A stretch of 64,000 bases of DNA from Gambelia wislizenii (Eukaryota; Chordata; Lepidosauria; Squamata; Crotaphytidae). The position numbers and the translations under genes were made by a program. How positions within the stretch are numbered: the first letter of the stretch is position 1; each line of letters starts with the position of its first letter. The notes beneath the pieces are model-generated. The model was not told the DNA's origin and ran no database searches. It worked only from the letters and a program-made list of their open reading frames with translations. The stretch spans positions 116,568,309 to 116,632,308 of the forward strand of contig JAUMIR010000002.1 of NCBI GenBank assembly GCA_030847615.1, given 5' to 3'. Below are positions 22,752 through 34,131 of this stretch, piece by piece.

Positions 22752-23134
22752 TACAGACGTCCCTTCACATTCATGGGGGTTAGTTTCCGCAGACCCCCGC
22801 AAATCTGAAAATTCCGTGAATAATGACAGCCCTCCTGAAAGGGGTGATGGGGCCTCCGGAGCCTCATCATCGCTTCCCCCCGCCTCCCCGCTCCCTCCTG
22901 AAGCGAACACAGGGCCTCCGGACGCACCGTTGTCGCCTCCCCGTCAATCCCGAAGCGACCACAGGGCCTCTGGAGACCCAGTCGTTGCTTTCCTCCTGCC
23001 TGCCCACTCCCTCCCGAAAGTGGTGACGGGGCCTCAGAGGCCCCATCGTCACTTTCCGCAGCCTCCCCTCACAGCAAACTGCAAATATGTGGAACAGCGA
23101 GTGTGGAGGCGGCGAATGTGGAGGGAGGACTGTA
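22752..23134. mobile_element. GC-rich inverted-repeat transposon (non-autonomous, TA target)
   Basis: TA-flanked element whose ends read CAGACGTCCCTTCACATTC and GAATGTGGAGGGAGGACTG, imperfect inverted repeats. The ends resemble those of the 1-kb palindromic element at 44661-45660 (GGGTTA near one end, CCCGCAAAT). The interior is GC-rich with a roughly 60-bp motif (GGGCCTCCGGA / GGGCCTCTGGA / GGGCCTCAGAGG) repeated about four times. No transposase. Confidence 0.7.
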
Positions 23135-23351
23135 CCTTAAAATATACAAATAAAACATAAAACATACAAACCAACATCAAGACAAAAACAACAAACAAAA
23201 CATACTAAAACTAAACAAAAAATATACAAAAAACCACAAAACACAACCCCCTATTCCTCCCACCCCGTTTAAAATTAACGTCGCACCTCTCTCAGCTTGC
23301 TTCATAAATCTTTATGGTAATTCTCCTCCCTTTCCATCTCTCTCAACCCCC
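23135..23351. other. A-rich and C-rich intron sequence next to LINE copy A
   Basis: An A-rich stretch (ACAAAC/AAACATA units) then a pyrimidine-rich stretch. It may be part of the 3' UTR of the L1 whose coding part begins beyond LINE copy A; CCCTTTC at 23326-23332 and again at 26938-26944 is a possible target duplication of copy A. Confidence 0.35.
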
Positions 23352-26300
23352 CACACTAGCCTTTCTTTGCAAACGAAGATTTAGGAAGGACTCATCCTGC
23401 ACTTTCTGCAAGCACGCTGATGACTAAAAAGGCCAAACTGAGATAAACAAGTCCGGTTGAAGAAAGCACAGCAGAAGGTCTCCTTGGGTGATGTTTCCGG
23501 GTTGTGATTCTTTCTGCATTCTCATTTCTCTTCAAGACTCGTTTGGCGTGAGTTCACAAATAAGGCTTCAGAATTGTGGATAGTGCGTCTTCATGCCTCC
23601 CGATGTGAGGCCAGGGCGGACCATTGTTGGTGATCAATTTGGCCAAACCTGAGATGTTGCTTCAGGGAGTCTTTGTTCTCAATAGCATGGTGCAGCAGTG
23701 TTCTCAATAGCATGGCCTCAATGATGGTGATCCCCGCTTGCTCAAAGACAGCAACATTCATCACATAGTCCAGTGTATAGGACTGTGCGTATACAGCGCT
23801 GATGAAAGCGTTCGAGGAGTCGTAAGTGGTGGCCATAGGTGAACTATGTTTCAGACCCGTAAAGGAGAATAGACAGTAGAATGGCTCCATACACACTGAT
23901 TTTTGTGCTTCGCCTCAGGTATTTATTACTCCAGACTCTTTTGTAAAGTCTTCCAAATACACTATATGTCTTTACTAATCTATGATCGGTCTCTGTCAAA
24001 CTTGGCATCTGAGGAGATTATGCTTCCCAGGTAGGTGAACCAGGTAGGTTATCTATATACAATAACGTATATAGATGCCGTCTTCTTCTTCAAGTTCTCC
24101 CGTAGCCCTCTGCAGCATCATACTGAAGAAGATTGCAAATAAAGTTGGAGCAAGAACAGAACCTTGCTTCACTCCATTAATTATTAGAAAGGGTTCTTAG
24201 AGAGCATTGCCATATCTGACTTGACCGTGCTGGGCCTCGTGTAGCAAGATGATAATCATTCTAAGGAATTTGGGGAGATATCCTAGTCTTTCCAGGATCC
24301 GCCACAGACCTTTTCTACTCACAGTGTTGAAGGCTTTGGTGACATCAACAAATGTTACATAGAGACCCTTGTTCTGCTCTCTATATTTCTCTTGCAGTTG
24401 TCTAAGGGCATCGGCTTTCAGGAAGAAGTTCTTCGGCAATAGCAGGAGCTAATCTGTTCAGGAGTATCCTTGCAAGGATTTTTCCAGCAATAGAGAGCAG
24501 TCTTATGCCTCGATAGTTTGAGTAATCGGATTTTGCTCCTTTCTTTCTTGTATAGGGTGATGATGACCGCATCTCGGAGATCTGATGGCAGTTCCCCCTT
24601 TTCCCAGCAATTCACAAGGAGTTCGTGGAATTTATCATGGAGTACATGATCTCCTTGTTTCCAAACTTCAGGTGGGATTCCATCAATCCCAGCTGCCTTG
24701 CCGTTTTTCATCTGCTGTATGGCCTTAAGGGTCTCTTCCAAAGTGGGAGCTATGTCCAATTGATTTTTCATTGGTTTTTGTATCATATGTTGGATAGCTG
24801 AGCCTTGGACTACTCGGTTGGTGCTAAAGAGACGTTGAAAGTGTTCAGCCCATCGACTCAGGATTGAGGCTTTATCAGTAATTAATGTTTGACCATCTGT
24901 ACTGTATAAGGAGCTTTGGACCTCATTAGTGGGTCCAAACACTGCCTTAAGAGCTTCATAAAATCTTCTAGAATCTCCCAGATCTGCAAAGCGTTGTGTC
25001 TTTTCTGCTATATTGATCCACCACTTGTTCTGTATGTCTCGGAGTTTTTGTTGAAGTTTCCTACGTGTGAGGTGGAAAGCTGCTTTTCTTACATGGCAGC
25101 TTGGCTGGGCAAGGTATGCCTGGTGAGCAGTTCTCTTCTTTGCCAACAGCTCCTAGATCTCTTGGTTGTTTTCATCAAACCAGTCTGGATTTTTCTTGTG
25201 GGAGAACCCGAGGGATTCTTCTGCAGACTGGAGGATACTGTTTTTGATATGCTGCCAAAGCACTGTATGAGAAGGATCTGTAGGATGTTCTTCTAGTTTT
25301 GTTTGCAGGTTTGCCTGGAATTTGTCTCTCATGGTAGCTCGTTGAAGATTGTTGACTTGGAGTCTCTTCTTTATGATGCCACCCCTTAGGTTTGAACTTA
25401 AGATGAAGGTTTAGTTTACATTTGACGAGGCCATGATCTGTCTGGCATTCTGCACTGGGCATCACTCGAGTATGACGGACATCGCAAATGTTTCTCTGGT
25501 GGACTAGAACATAGTCAATGAGGTGCCTATGTTTGGATTGGGGATGCATCCAGGTTGTCTTCAAGCTATCTTTCTGCTGAAAGATTGTGTTTGTAATAGT
25601 CAGCTGTTGTTCTGCACAGAACTCTAGCAAGAGGCGTCCGTTATCACTGCAATTTCCAGCACCATGCTTGCCTAAGACAGCTTTCCAGGCTTCGGAGTTC
25701 TTTCCTACTCTGGCACTGAAGTCACCAAGGATAATAATTTTATCTTCTACAGGGACTTTTTGTATGAGTTGGCGTAGGTCTGTGTAGAATTTGTCTTTCT
25801 CTACAGGGTCGGCTTCCATAGTTGGGGCATATATACTAAAGAGAACAACATGTGGGAGGCGTAAGGAAATAATGCGATCAGAGTGTCCTGTTGGCAAGGT
25901 TTTGAGTTTGGAGGGAATGGAGTTTTTAATCATAAAGCCTACTCCTTAAAGATGTTTTTCGGTTTTGGGTTTGCCAGACCAGTAAAGTGTGTAGCCGGCG
26001 CCATGTTCTTTAAGGCTGCCTTCCTCATGGAAGCGAACTTCAGTAAGAGCAGCGATGTCAATATTAAGCCGTGATAGTTCATGGGCTATTGGGCAGAACG
26101 ACGCTCAGGCCGTCCACTATCTTCAGAGTCTTGCATGGTTCTGATGTTCCAGCATGCAAGTGTCAGTTTATTTACACCTTTGGAGGCCGGTGTGTGCCTT
26201 TGTTTCTTTGCCTTGGTTTGACCGCATCAGAAGATTCCCGTTGGCTGCAGCTAGCCAACCAGGTCGTTGGGGATGAGCTTTCGTTAGGCCACCTTTTCTA

Positions 26301-26938
26301 GGCCCCTCTCCATATGGAGCAAGCAGTGCTCTCTTTAAAAAAAGGCTGCTTGGTCATTCAGGATGCTGCCGAACAAGACTGTCATCTCCCGGGTCAGCCT
26401 CGAGCGACCAATGTCCTGAACCGCCTGCATGCAGGGTTGGGGCTGCGGCTTCCAGTGCATCTTTACACCTGCCGTTTTGTCCCTCGCCTATCGCTACAGG
26501 GCTTTTTTTGAACTGGATTTGTCCTTCGAGCCTGTGCAATGGATTTTTCTGGTGGAGCGCAGCGTGCACAGAACTGGCCTCACCCTTTAAACCAAAGGTT
26601 CATCTGCCGTGGCCTTGCAAGCATGGACGTAGCAGCGAGGTCCTCGGGTCGTAGGTCTGATTAGAGTTTCCTTCTCTTAGATGGTTGACCTTACAGGGTT
26701 GGACGAGCACCATCTGCCCGGGTTTGGGATTAGAGTTTTCCTTCTCCTAGGACGGTTGCCACAAGTCTAGAGAGCCCATCCTGCCCTTTGACGCTCTTTG
26801 TCAGACCCTTCGGTTTTGACCTGTCTGGCATGGGAGACCCTACCAGTGGCTTTATGCCACCGCCAGCATAGCTCAAAACATCATTAGGGTACGCAAGCCT
26901 CTCTCCCACGACAAGGGGGCGTCAATAGAGAGACCCTT
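23352..26938 (-). mobile_element. Zinc-finger LINE copy A, full-length 5' end but internally deleted
   Basis: Minus-strand copy of the same family as 35323-39311, very similar throughout. The 5' end (26935 side, CACGACAAGGGGG) stops at the same base as copy B. Endonuclease coding lies at 26100-25300 (FSIYAPTMEADPVEKDKFY, IILGDFSARVGKNSEAW), the RT N-terminal half at 25146-24418 (GKAAGIDGIPPEVWKQG) and palm at 24439-24197 (YVTFVDVTKAFNTVSRKGL). A deletion of about 290 bp at 24045-24070, relative to copy B, removes the active-site box. A second deletion near 23672 (about 100 bp) is accompanied by a 23-bp tandem repeat. It carries the same TAA in the endonuclease as copy B. Several frameshifts. 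Confidence 0.85.
26354..26569 (-). pseudogene. Short upstream ORF of zinc-finger LINE copy A
   Basis: A 71-codon frame starting MHAALHQKNPLHRLEGQ and ending DSLVRQHPE, located in the 5' region before the endonuclease ORF. The same frame, with a single difference noticed (Ser to Leu), is present in copy B at 38730-38945. Some RTE-type LINEs have a short first ORF; no function can be read from this one. Confidence 0.4.
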
Positions 26939-29399
26939 TCTATATATATATATTCCTTCCTTATCACTGTTATTTCAATATTACTTCTTAAATCCTTAGC
27001 AAGCTCTTAATATTAACAGTTATTTTATCAAAAATTATATTCATCTCTCAAATCACATTTTACATCACTCAATATTAATCTTTGATAATACTATTAATCT
27101 TAATAATAATAAGAATAATAAGTTAATAGTTAAATATATAATATACTAAATATCAAACCCCATAACTGTATCATCTCCATTTTCTTCCTTAATATATTTT
27201 ATAAATGGTTCCCATATTCTTTTTTCAATTGACTTATTCCTCACTAAGTTTGAAAGTTTGTCCATTAATGCAAATTCCATAAACTTATCAACCCAATCCT
27301 GATATGTCGGATTTTCATTTGTTTCCCATTTCTTTGCATAAATCAGCCATGCTGCCATAACGAAATAACAAATTAAATTCCTATGTTTTTTCTCCCTATT
27401 ATCATTCATGTTTACTATATTCAATACATGTAATTCCGTTTTTTTCTTCAATTTCAATTTCAATTTTTTTCTATCCATTTATTAATTTTAAACCAATATT
27501 TTTTTTGCCTTCTTTCATTTTCACTATAGGTGGAAAAATGTACCTGTTTGTTTTTGACCTTTCAAGCACCTATCCCATACTCCCTTATACATTTTAGCCA
27601 ATTTTAAAGGGGATAAATACCATTTAAACATCATTTTGTAAACATTTTCTTTGAGGTAGTATGAGCATGTAAATTTCAAACCTTGATTCCAAATACCCTC
27701 CCACTGGTCTATTTGCAATTGGTACCCTAATTTCTGTGCCCACCCTATCATACATTGTTTTATTTCTTCTTGTTCCAAATTAAGTTTTAATAGTAATCCA
27801 TACATTTTACTAATTTCATGAGTTTTATCTGAGCATACTACTTCAAATTCTGTTTTTTCCTTCGCACATTGAAACAATTTTAAATCCTCTTTAGCTCTTT
27901 CTTTCAATTGATAATTCAGTCAATACATTTTAATTCCTTCTTCTAACTTTTGTCTTTCTTTAATCCTCCATTCTCTCTCCATTAATTCTAAGATATCTCT
28001 ATATCTTACCCATTTATCTACTCTTAATTCACATTTTCAAATGTCTTCCTGTGGTGATAACCAACCTGGTAACTTGGGGTTCAATCTTTTTTTATATTTA
28101 TTCCATACCTTTATCAATGATTTCCTAATAACATGATTCTTAAATTTTGCCTTTATTTTGATTTTTCCATACCAGAGATACCCATGCCAACCCACCTTTA
28201 ATTCATGGCCTTCTAAATCTAAATTTCTTTTATTTTCTAATTCTATCCATTTTTTCAACCATGTTAAGCATGCTGCTTCGTAATATAACTTTTAAGTCAG
28301 GTAAACCTAATCCACCTCTTCATCTTATGTCCGTTAATAACTTCAATTTGATCCTTGGTTTTTTCCCATTCCATATAAATTTGGATATCTCCTTTTGCCA
28401 TTTATGAAATGTTTCATTTAATATGGTAATTGGCATCGTTTGAAATAAATATAATAATCTTGGCAAAATGTTCATTTTAATTACCGATATCTTCCCCATT
28501 AAATGATAAACTTATATTTTCCCACCTATTTAAATCTCTACTAATTTTTCTCCATACCTCTTCATAGTTATTCTTAAATAAATCTTGATTCTTCGCTGTC
28601 AAGTTCACTCCCAAATACTTAACCATCTTTATTTCAAAACCCGATTTTTTCTCTAACCTTTCTTTTTCAATTTTATCCATATACTTTACCAGAATTTTTG
28701 TTCTGTCTTTATTCAGATTACCTGCGTATTTTCCATATTCCTCCATTTTTTGTAATACCGGATCTATACTTTTTACAGGGTTTTCTAATGTTTCTAATGA
28801 ATGGAATCTTACCAAAAATAAGTATAGTTCCTCTCCGTCAGATAATTATCCCTCCAAATATCAACCAAATGGTGAAAGGGAATCATCATAGCCAGGTCAA
28901 ACTGTTGTTTAACTCATATGGAACATGCTGCCATTCTGTCCCAGCTAGCATCCATCACCATATTTGAGTCACACACCCCAAGAACAGTTCGCCCTCAGCA
29001 AAGTCTGCTACCTTGGAAAACATATGAGTAAAAAAAGTTTTTGATCCTGCGTAGGAGTATAATATGAGCAAATCATGAGCATCTTGCCTGCTAGGGTGCC
29101 CTTTACACGGTCAAATCAGGACCTGAAGGATCCCAGTGTCTTCCAAAGTGTAGCCTGCAGATAGGAGGATCAATGTTCCTCTTGCTTTGGATGACCCACT
29201 TGCACAGAACTGTTTACCTAAGTAGCTATGAGATAATCTGATTGGTTCTGTGCCTGTGGGTCTCCTGCAATAGGGTAATATCTGGGTGGCTGGATTTGAT
29301 TAGCTGTAATACTTTCCATCTCTTCACCGAGGAACCCAGACCGTTGATGTTTAGTGACAACATTGTGAGAACATTTTGCAGAAATTACTCCTGATGACG

Positions 29400-29585
29400 C
29401 TAACAGACAGTAAGAGCTGTTCGGAAGTAGAATACACTGCCTCGGAGTGTGGTGAAGTCTCCTTCTTTGGAGGCTTTTAAACAGAGTCTGGATGGCCATC
29501 TGTCACGAATGATTTGATTGTGTATTCCTGCAGGGCAGGGGGCTGGACTGGATGGCCCTTGTGGTCTCTTCCAACTCTATGATTA
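29400..29585 (+). mobile_element. CR1 3' end fragment
   Basis: Contains GTAAGAGCTGTTCGGAAGTA, then GGCTTTTAAACAGAG and the CR1 terminal segment with GGACTGGATGGCCCTTGTGG and TCTTCCAACTCTATGATT. About 185 bp, severely 5' truncated, inserted between ORF1 and ORF2 of the L1. It has one copy of the terminal octamer. Confidence 0.85.
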
Positions 29586-30274
29586 ACCAGTGAACAATAT
29601 ACATATTCAACTTTAACAGTAACCAAACACATAGCCCCAGATTAGGGAGACATCACCCAATATTTAGGGGTCCTGTTAACGAAACCTAGTGGTCAGCTAC
29701 CCTTTGGGGAGCCTTGTATGAAGCTGGGATAAAGAGCTGCACAGTCATTAATGATGCCCCAGGATTACCCAACACAAGATTAATGAATTGAGTACGTTCA
29801 AATACCTTTCTTCTTTTTTGTTGAGGTTGGTTCACAATTGAAGTTGTGGTTCTTGTTGGCCTTTCTCTTGTGGGTTTTCCTTTATATCAGCTCCTCATGC
29901 TCTTTAGGTGGTGGAATATCCAGGCTTTCACATATTGCTGGCATTAGAGATGTGGAGGATGCCGTTAACATATGTAATGCTTATGTACTGTGATCTTGAA
30001 GGGAAACCCTAATTGAAAGCAAATTCCCTCTTTGTGGAGCTGTTTGGTGAATGTGTGGAATTCTTTATGGCATCTAAGGGTGTCAGCAGAGATGTCGTGG
30101 TATACTACCAGCACATGCACATCCCTATATTGCAAATTAGGCAGAGCAATAAGTGCTTTCAAGACTTGCATTTTAAGGAGGTATTATGCAAATCTCACGA
30201 CCATATCTTGCTTTTTCTAGAACCTTTTTCTAGAACCTAGGCTTGAGCTTTGCACTTGGGCATCTGTGTGCACA

Positions 30275-31543
30275 CAGAGCCAGTTTAAGGAACTGGGGGG
30301 CATATGTTTATCTTAGATCAATGTAACCTAACCTATTCACATTACAGGATGATACGAATATCACATAATTTGCCACCAATAATTTAGTTTTTAAAAAAAA
30401 CTGTATTATAGCCACTAGCGTAGTATTTCTTGTTTATTATCAATTAACATAATGGTGTAGATTTCCCGAGTCAAACAGACTACAAACATATTACAAAACA
30501 CTCTAATGCAACACTTCCTAATATTTAAGGTAGATCATTTCTAAACAAATCTCAAAAGACTAGCCCATTCACAGCCTCTCTTGCTCAACCTGCCAGGCCT
30601 TCGTGAGCTCCTCCTAACTCTCTCCCTGCTTTCTTCCTGCTGGACTCTAAAGCATCAGCGGAACCTCCCCGGACCTCCCCATCTCTCCCTCCCTGATGAG
30701 GTTTGGCTCCTCTGCCCTCCCATTGCCCCTCAGTTGGTCACCGTTGGAGTCTGGCTCAAGTTTCTGTGAGGCTTTTCCACCAACACTGCAGTTCTTCTGA
30801 GGCTCCTGGGTGCCTTTTGCCCTTCTTTGCAAGATGTTTACTCAGCTGTGTGTTAAACAAAGCTGACTTCAGATGCAGGGCCTCTGAAGTTGAGCTGGGC
30901 ACATCTCGGATCATGGGCAGCCGCATTCATTCATTCATTCATTCATTTTAAACGAACTTCCAGCTCTTCTCCTGCCTCTGACGGTCCCTAAATAAGGGCA
31001 CTGCTTTCTTCTTGTTGAAAAACACAGCCATCGGGGAAATTGGTGTTGGCAATGTTTAGATTCCCACTGATTGCGTCCCAGTGCAGCTCTCACCTTTCTC
31101 TCCTGAAATCTTGCTTTCCCCTTGCCTTCCCCAGGAGTGTATGTGTTGCGGGGTTGTCCCAAAGTTCCCACTGGTAGACAATGAAGCCTTGGCACCTTCT
31201 GCAGGTGGGGGGGGGAACCAAGCATACCCTTTTGGCAAGCCTCACCCCAGAAACCAACAAGAAGCTCTTTGAGAGCTCGAAGGATCACCACCTTCCTCCA
31301 GCTAGTGGTGATGTTCCATTTCCAGTCCTTTGCCTCTTCTTGCGCTCTGCCTGCTTCATCCATGGCAAGCACCATGTTGGCTGGGTGCGTTCTGACAGCT
31401 GCAAGGCAAGAGAGCAGGCTACTCCACCCCTGAAAGGTATGCTGCTCTGGGTACTGTCCTAATGTTTTCTTGATCTCTTGGAGGAGATCTATGACAGGGC
31501 CCCCAGCAGCTGTGGGTGCTACGGAGCTCTTAAACCAGCCCTT
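30275..31543. mobile_element. hAT-type transposon, non-autonomous, with perfect 8-bp target duplication
   Basis: 1,269-bp element with inverted ends CAGAGCCAGTTTAAGG and, at the right, the complement CTTAAACCAGCCCTT. It is flanked by the 8-bp duplication TGTGCACA at 30267-30274 and 31544-31551. The 8-bp duplication and CAGGG-type end are diagnostic of hAT elements. The left sub-terminal sequence (ATATGTTTATCTTAG, AATGTAACCTAACCTATTCA) matches, in reverse, the right end of the hAT copy at 40164-42450. It splits L1 ORF1. Interior: an ATTC microsatellite at 30926-30949 and a 205-codon minus-strand frame (31552-30935) with no transposase features. Confidence 0.88.
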
Positions 31544-31945
31544 TGTGCACACTCCAGGTCTTCTTCAGTCAGCCTCAAGTCAGGGCAAATATGGGCAAGC
31601 CACACCACAATCAGCTGGACAAAATTACTATTGTATTCTTTCCCCTCAGGGATTCTGCAAAAATGGAGGTTAAGCCTGTGGCTTCTCTTCTCCTGATCGC
31701 TAAGCTTACTCTTGAGAAGAGGTGAATGTTCTCAGACCTGACTAAGTACTCATGTTTCAGGCTGAGGTCTAATGCTCCCAACATGATGGTTTCAATTTTA
31801 GAAATGCTGGCTGTGAGTTTGTTAAATCTGAGATCCAGGGTATTGTTAATTTCTTTCTTAAAATCTGCCCACTGTTCTGTAAAAAGTCTGTGCAGATGAT
31901 CATCCATCTTAAGATCCAGTCTTCCTGCCATGGCACTGCTGTTTC

Positions 31946-32100
31946 ATGTACTATCGTGCACCATTTTGTCCTCCTCCAAGTTCAAAGGGGACTCAGCATC
32001 AGTGGACTCTTTAGGCATAAAATAACTAGTAAGGGCATGGCTCCCACTTCCGAAAGCTTGAGGAGACATTCCCTGACCACAAAAAAATCATTAAGTTTAA
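31946..32100. other. L1 5' flank, nothing further recognised
   Basis: Short stretch upstream of the L1 ORF1 start and next to the MITE at 32101. Nothing identifiable. Confidence 0.3.
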
Positions 32101-32335
32101 TACAGTCAGCCCTCTGTATCCACAGATTCTGCATCCACAGATTCCACCACTCATGGCTTGAAAATATTCCCCCCCCAAAAAGAAATTCCAAAAAGCAAAC
32201 CTTAATTTTGCCATTTTATATAAGGACACTATTTTACTACACCATTGTATATAATGGGACATGAGCATCTATGGATTTTGGTATCCATGGGGGATCATGG
32301 AACCAAACCCCAGTGAATACCAAGGGCCCACTGTA
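32101..32335. mobile_element. MITE with TA-flanked inverted ends (family 1)
   Basis: 235 bp flanked by TA, ends CAGTCAGCCCTCTGTATCC and GAATACCAAGGGCCCACTG. Interior has TTTTGCCATTTTATATAAGG, CACTATTTTACTACACCATTGTATA and ATGGATTTTGGTATCCATGG. Same family as the copies at 53028-53363 and 57178-57380 (those in the opposite orientation). TA duplication and CAGT start suggest mobilisation by a Tc1/mariner or pogo-type transposase. Confidence 0.8.
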
Positions 32336-32347
32336 CTTCCTCTGCAG

Positions 32348-32392
32348 AGTAGATTGCAAACAAAACAAAACAAAACAAAACAAAACAAACAA
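32348..32392 (+). repeat. (AAAAC)n microsatellite
   Basis: Several AAAAC units in tandem, next to the MITE end at 32335. Confidence 0.8.
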
Positions 32393-32399
32393 CCCCCCC

Positions 32400-32940
32400 A
32401 CCACCACTAGGTGTTTCCTGGAGTGAGACAGTTAAGCGGCCATTTTTCAAAAGGTCTGAATTCTTGTTGTCTGAACTGTGATCTATAGGGACAAAAGGAC
32501 TAAGTCCATGTCTACACTGCGGGGGAAAAATCCATCTTCTCATCTCATTTTCCTGGTCCGCAGTGACCATGCTATTGCCACATGTACATCATGCACATCA
32601 TGGTGAGATCAGCATAACCATCTAAAGGAGGAGGAACAGGGAGAGGCTGTGTGCTTGCTGGTTCATTTAGCTGCTCACTTGCACACTCATGTGGAGATCT
32701 GCATACATTCACTGAAGAAAAAAAGTTGACACAAAGCTGATGGGGGGACTGGACAGGGCAAGGAAGAAAGGCGGAGTGGCTGTATGCTCACTGGCTCATT
32801 CACTTGCTCGCTCGCACATTCAGGTAGGGGAAGGAGAGGGAGTGGGTAGCCCAATTTACCCCCCTCACCAAAGGTCTTATGGCTGGGTTGGGCTGGGCTG
32901 GGGAGGTGGCTCACTTTGTACACTCGGGCAGAGGTCCACA
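32400..32940. other. Intron sequence, nothing recognised
   Basis: Between a MITE and a DIRS gag fragment. Contains CTGGCTCATTCACTTGCTCGC-like low-complexity stretches; no repeat ends or coding signal recognised. Confidence 0.35.
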
Positions 32941-32944
32941 TACC

Positions 32945-33985
32945 ATCTAAGGGGAGGGAGGAAGCTGAGGCAACAGACTCCAATGAGCAAGGAACAAGGG
33001 AGGAATTTTTTCCTTCTTTTTTACCTTGCATGTGGATGAAGCCACAGGCAAATCCTTTCCTGTATGGTCCTCCCCCACATACCCAAAACAGTGAAGATCT
33101 GGAGAGAACATTGCGGACACAGAGGTATGGCACCTCCAGGAATGTCCTGCATGCTGGCGGCCTCTAGAGGGTCCCTGAGAGCCAGACTCTTCCACACTGG
33201 GTATGTGTCAGAATTTTTGTGTCCATTGCACTTTTCATGCTCAACCAGTCCTCTTCCATGTTGGTCAGCTGCCAAAACTGCTGCTGTCTCCCTCCCATCC
33301 CCCAACCTTTGAATCCCCATTGCCTGCCAGGCAATAAGGGAGACCCATTGGCACAACTCAAGGGGCAGGGCCTGGTCTTTGATTAAAAGGGGCAGGAGGG
33401 AAGCAAGGGCATTTATATCACTCACCCATGTGGCCAGTGACACACACTCTACCACGCTTGCACCTTTGGCTCCACCTGGTGAAACATTGCTGTGGGCCTC
33501 TTCCACAGCTTGAAAAAAAACCATGAAGTTGCCACTTCCGCAGCTTGAAAAAAACAACATGACCAATCCTCCATTGAGGGTAGATCTGGAGGTGCCCTGA
33601 AGCAAGGGTCTCAGATGCTGAAGCTGCCCACATACTCTGCCTCCTCATCTGAGGATAACTCAATGTGGTGGCCTCTATCCATACTCCCTTTCAACAAAAC
33701 TGTCCCTGTTAGGGTGGAGAAGCACTGGAATGGGAAGGTACCTCACTACGAGTCCCAAAGGCCTGAAGCGGTTGATTGAACAAAATCCCTGTCCCTGAAG
33801 TGCATGGGAGGAGCAAGACCCATTGTAAGGATGGCCTCCCAACACTTTAGGAAAATTACACATTTGTTTGTTACACCTCCCTTGATAATGTGGACTTGAG
33901 ACAGTTCTGGATGAACAAGAAGGAATGCAAGATTAAAATGAAAAAGCATAAGTAATTCTGAAAAGATATTCCCTAAAACATCATT
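32945..33985 (-). pseudogene. DIRS gag fragment (same family as 12067-13985)
   Basis: Minus-strand reading gives ILTMGLAPPMHFRDRDFVQS (about 33840-33770), ALASLLPLLIKDQALPLELC (33405-33345) and DPLEAASMQDIPGGA (33175-33120). The gag at 12067-13985 has corresponding blocks in the same order: LALPTHLDLESQFEKD, TSLAPLMIEGQPLPPEIC and LETESMQDILKD. The match of three spaced blocks shows a common DIRS ancestor. One long frame (194 codons, 33605-33021) remains but the copy has frameshifts and lacks RT and recombinase. Confidence 0.6.
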
Positions 33986-34131
33986 TAAATCAGGGGTGCA
34001 GTTCCTGGAAGCTTCCCCCATGGCTATCAACTTTTTTTTAAAAAAATGCCTAGAAGAAATATATTTAGTAATCCATGAATAATCAAATCTACAAATTCTT
34101 AACATGCAAATGTGGAGGGATGGCTGTACTT
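33986..34131. mobile_element. MITE fragment with one recognisable end
   Basis: The right end reads ATGCAAATGTGGAGGGATGGCTGTA, close in style to the AATGTGGAGGGAGGACTGTA end of the element at 22752-23134. Interior includes GAATAATCAAATC and a poly-T/A stretch. The left end is not clear. Confidence 0.4.

Larger units (their letters stand above)
26945..31940 (-). mobile_element. L1-type LINE with ORF1 and ORF2, split by a hAT element and a CR1 fragment
   Basis: Minus strand, 5' to 3': ORF1 N-terminal part (31931-31611, FKKEINNTLDLRFNKLTASI, coiled-coil-like), hAT insertion (30275-31543), ORF1 RNA-binding part (30171-29965, LQYRDVHVLVVYHDISADTL and FQLGFPFKI), CR1 fragment (29400-29585), endonuclease (29390-28800, HPDITLLQETHRHRT-like and DIWRDNYLTERNYTYF), then a deletion that removes most of the RT, RT end (28815-28477, MEEYGKYAGN, KYLGVNLTAKN), and C-terminal domain (27907-27147, IWNQGLKFTCS, MMFKWYLSPLKLAKMYKG). 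26945-27146 is an AT-rich 3' UTR. Confidence 0.75.

Noticed and set aside
22516..23160. A 214-codon plus-strand protein rich in proline
   Set aside because: It spans antisense L1 sequence and the GC-rich MITE; the proline-rich part is just the CCT/CCG repeats of the MITE.
30935..31552. A host protein-coding gene (205 codons)
   Set aside because: The frame starts inside the hAT target duplication, has no recognised domain and no splice or promoter support; it is described under the hAT finding instead.
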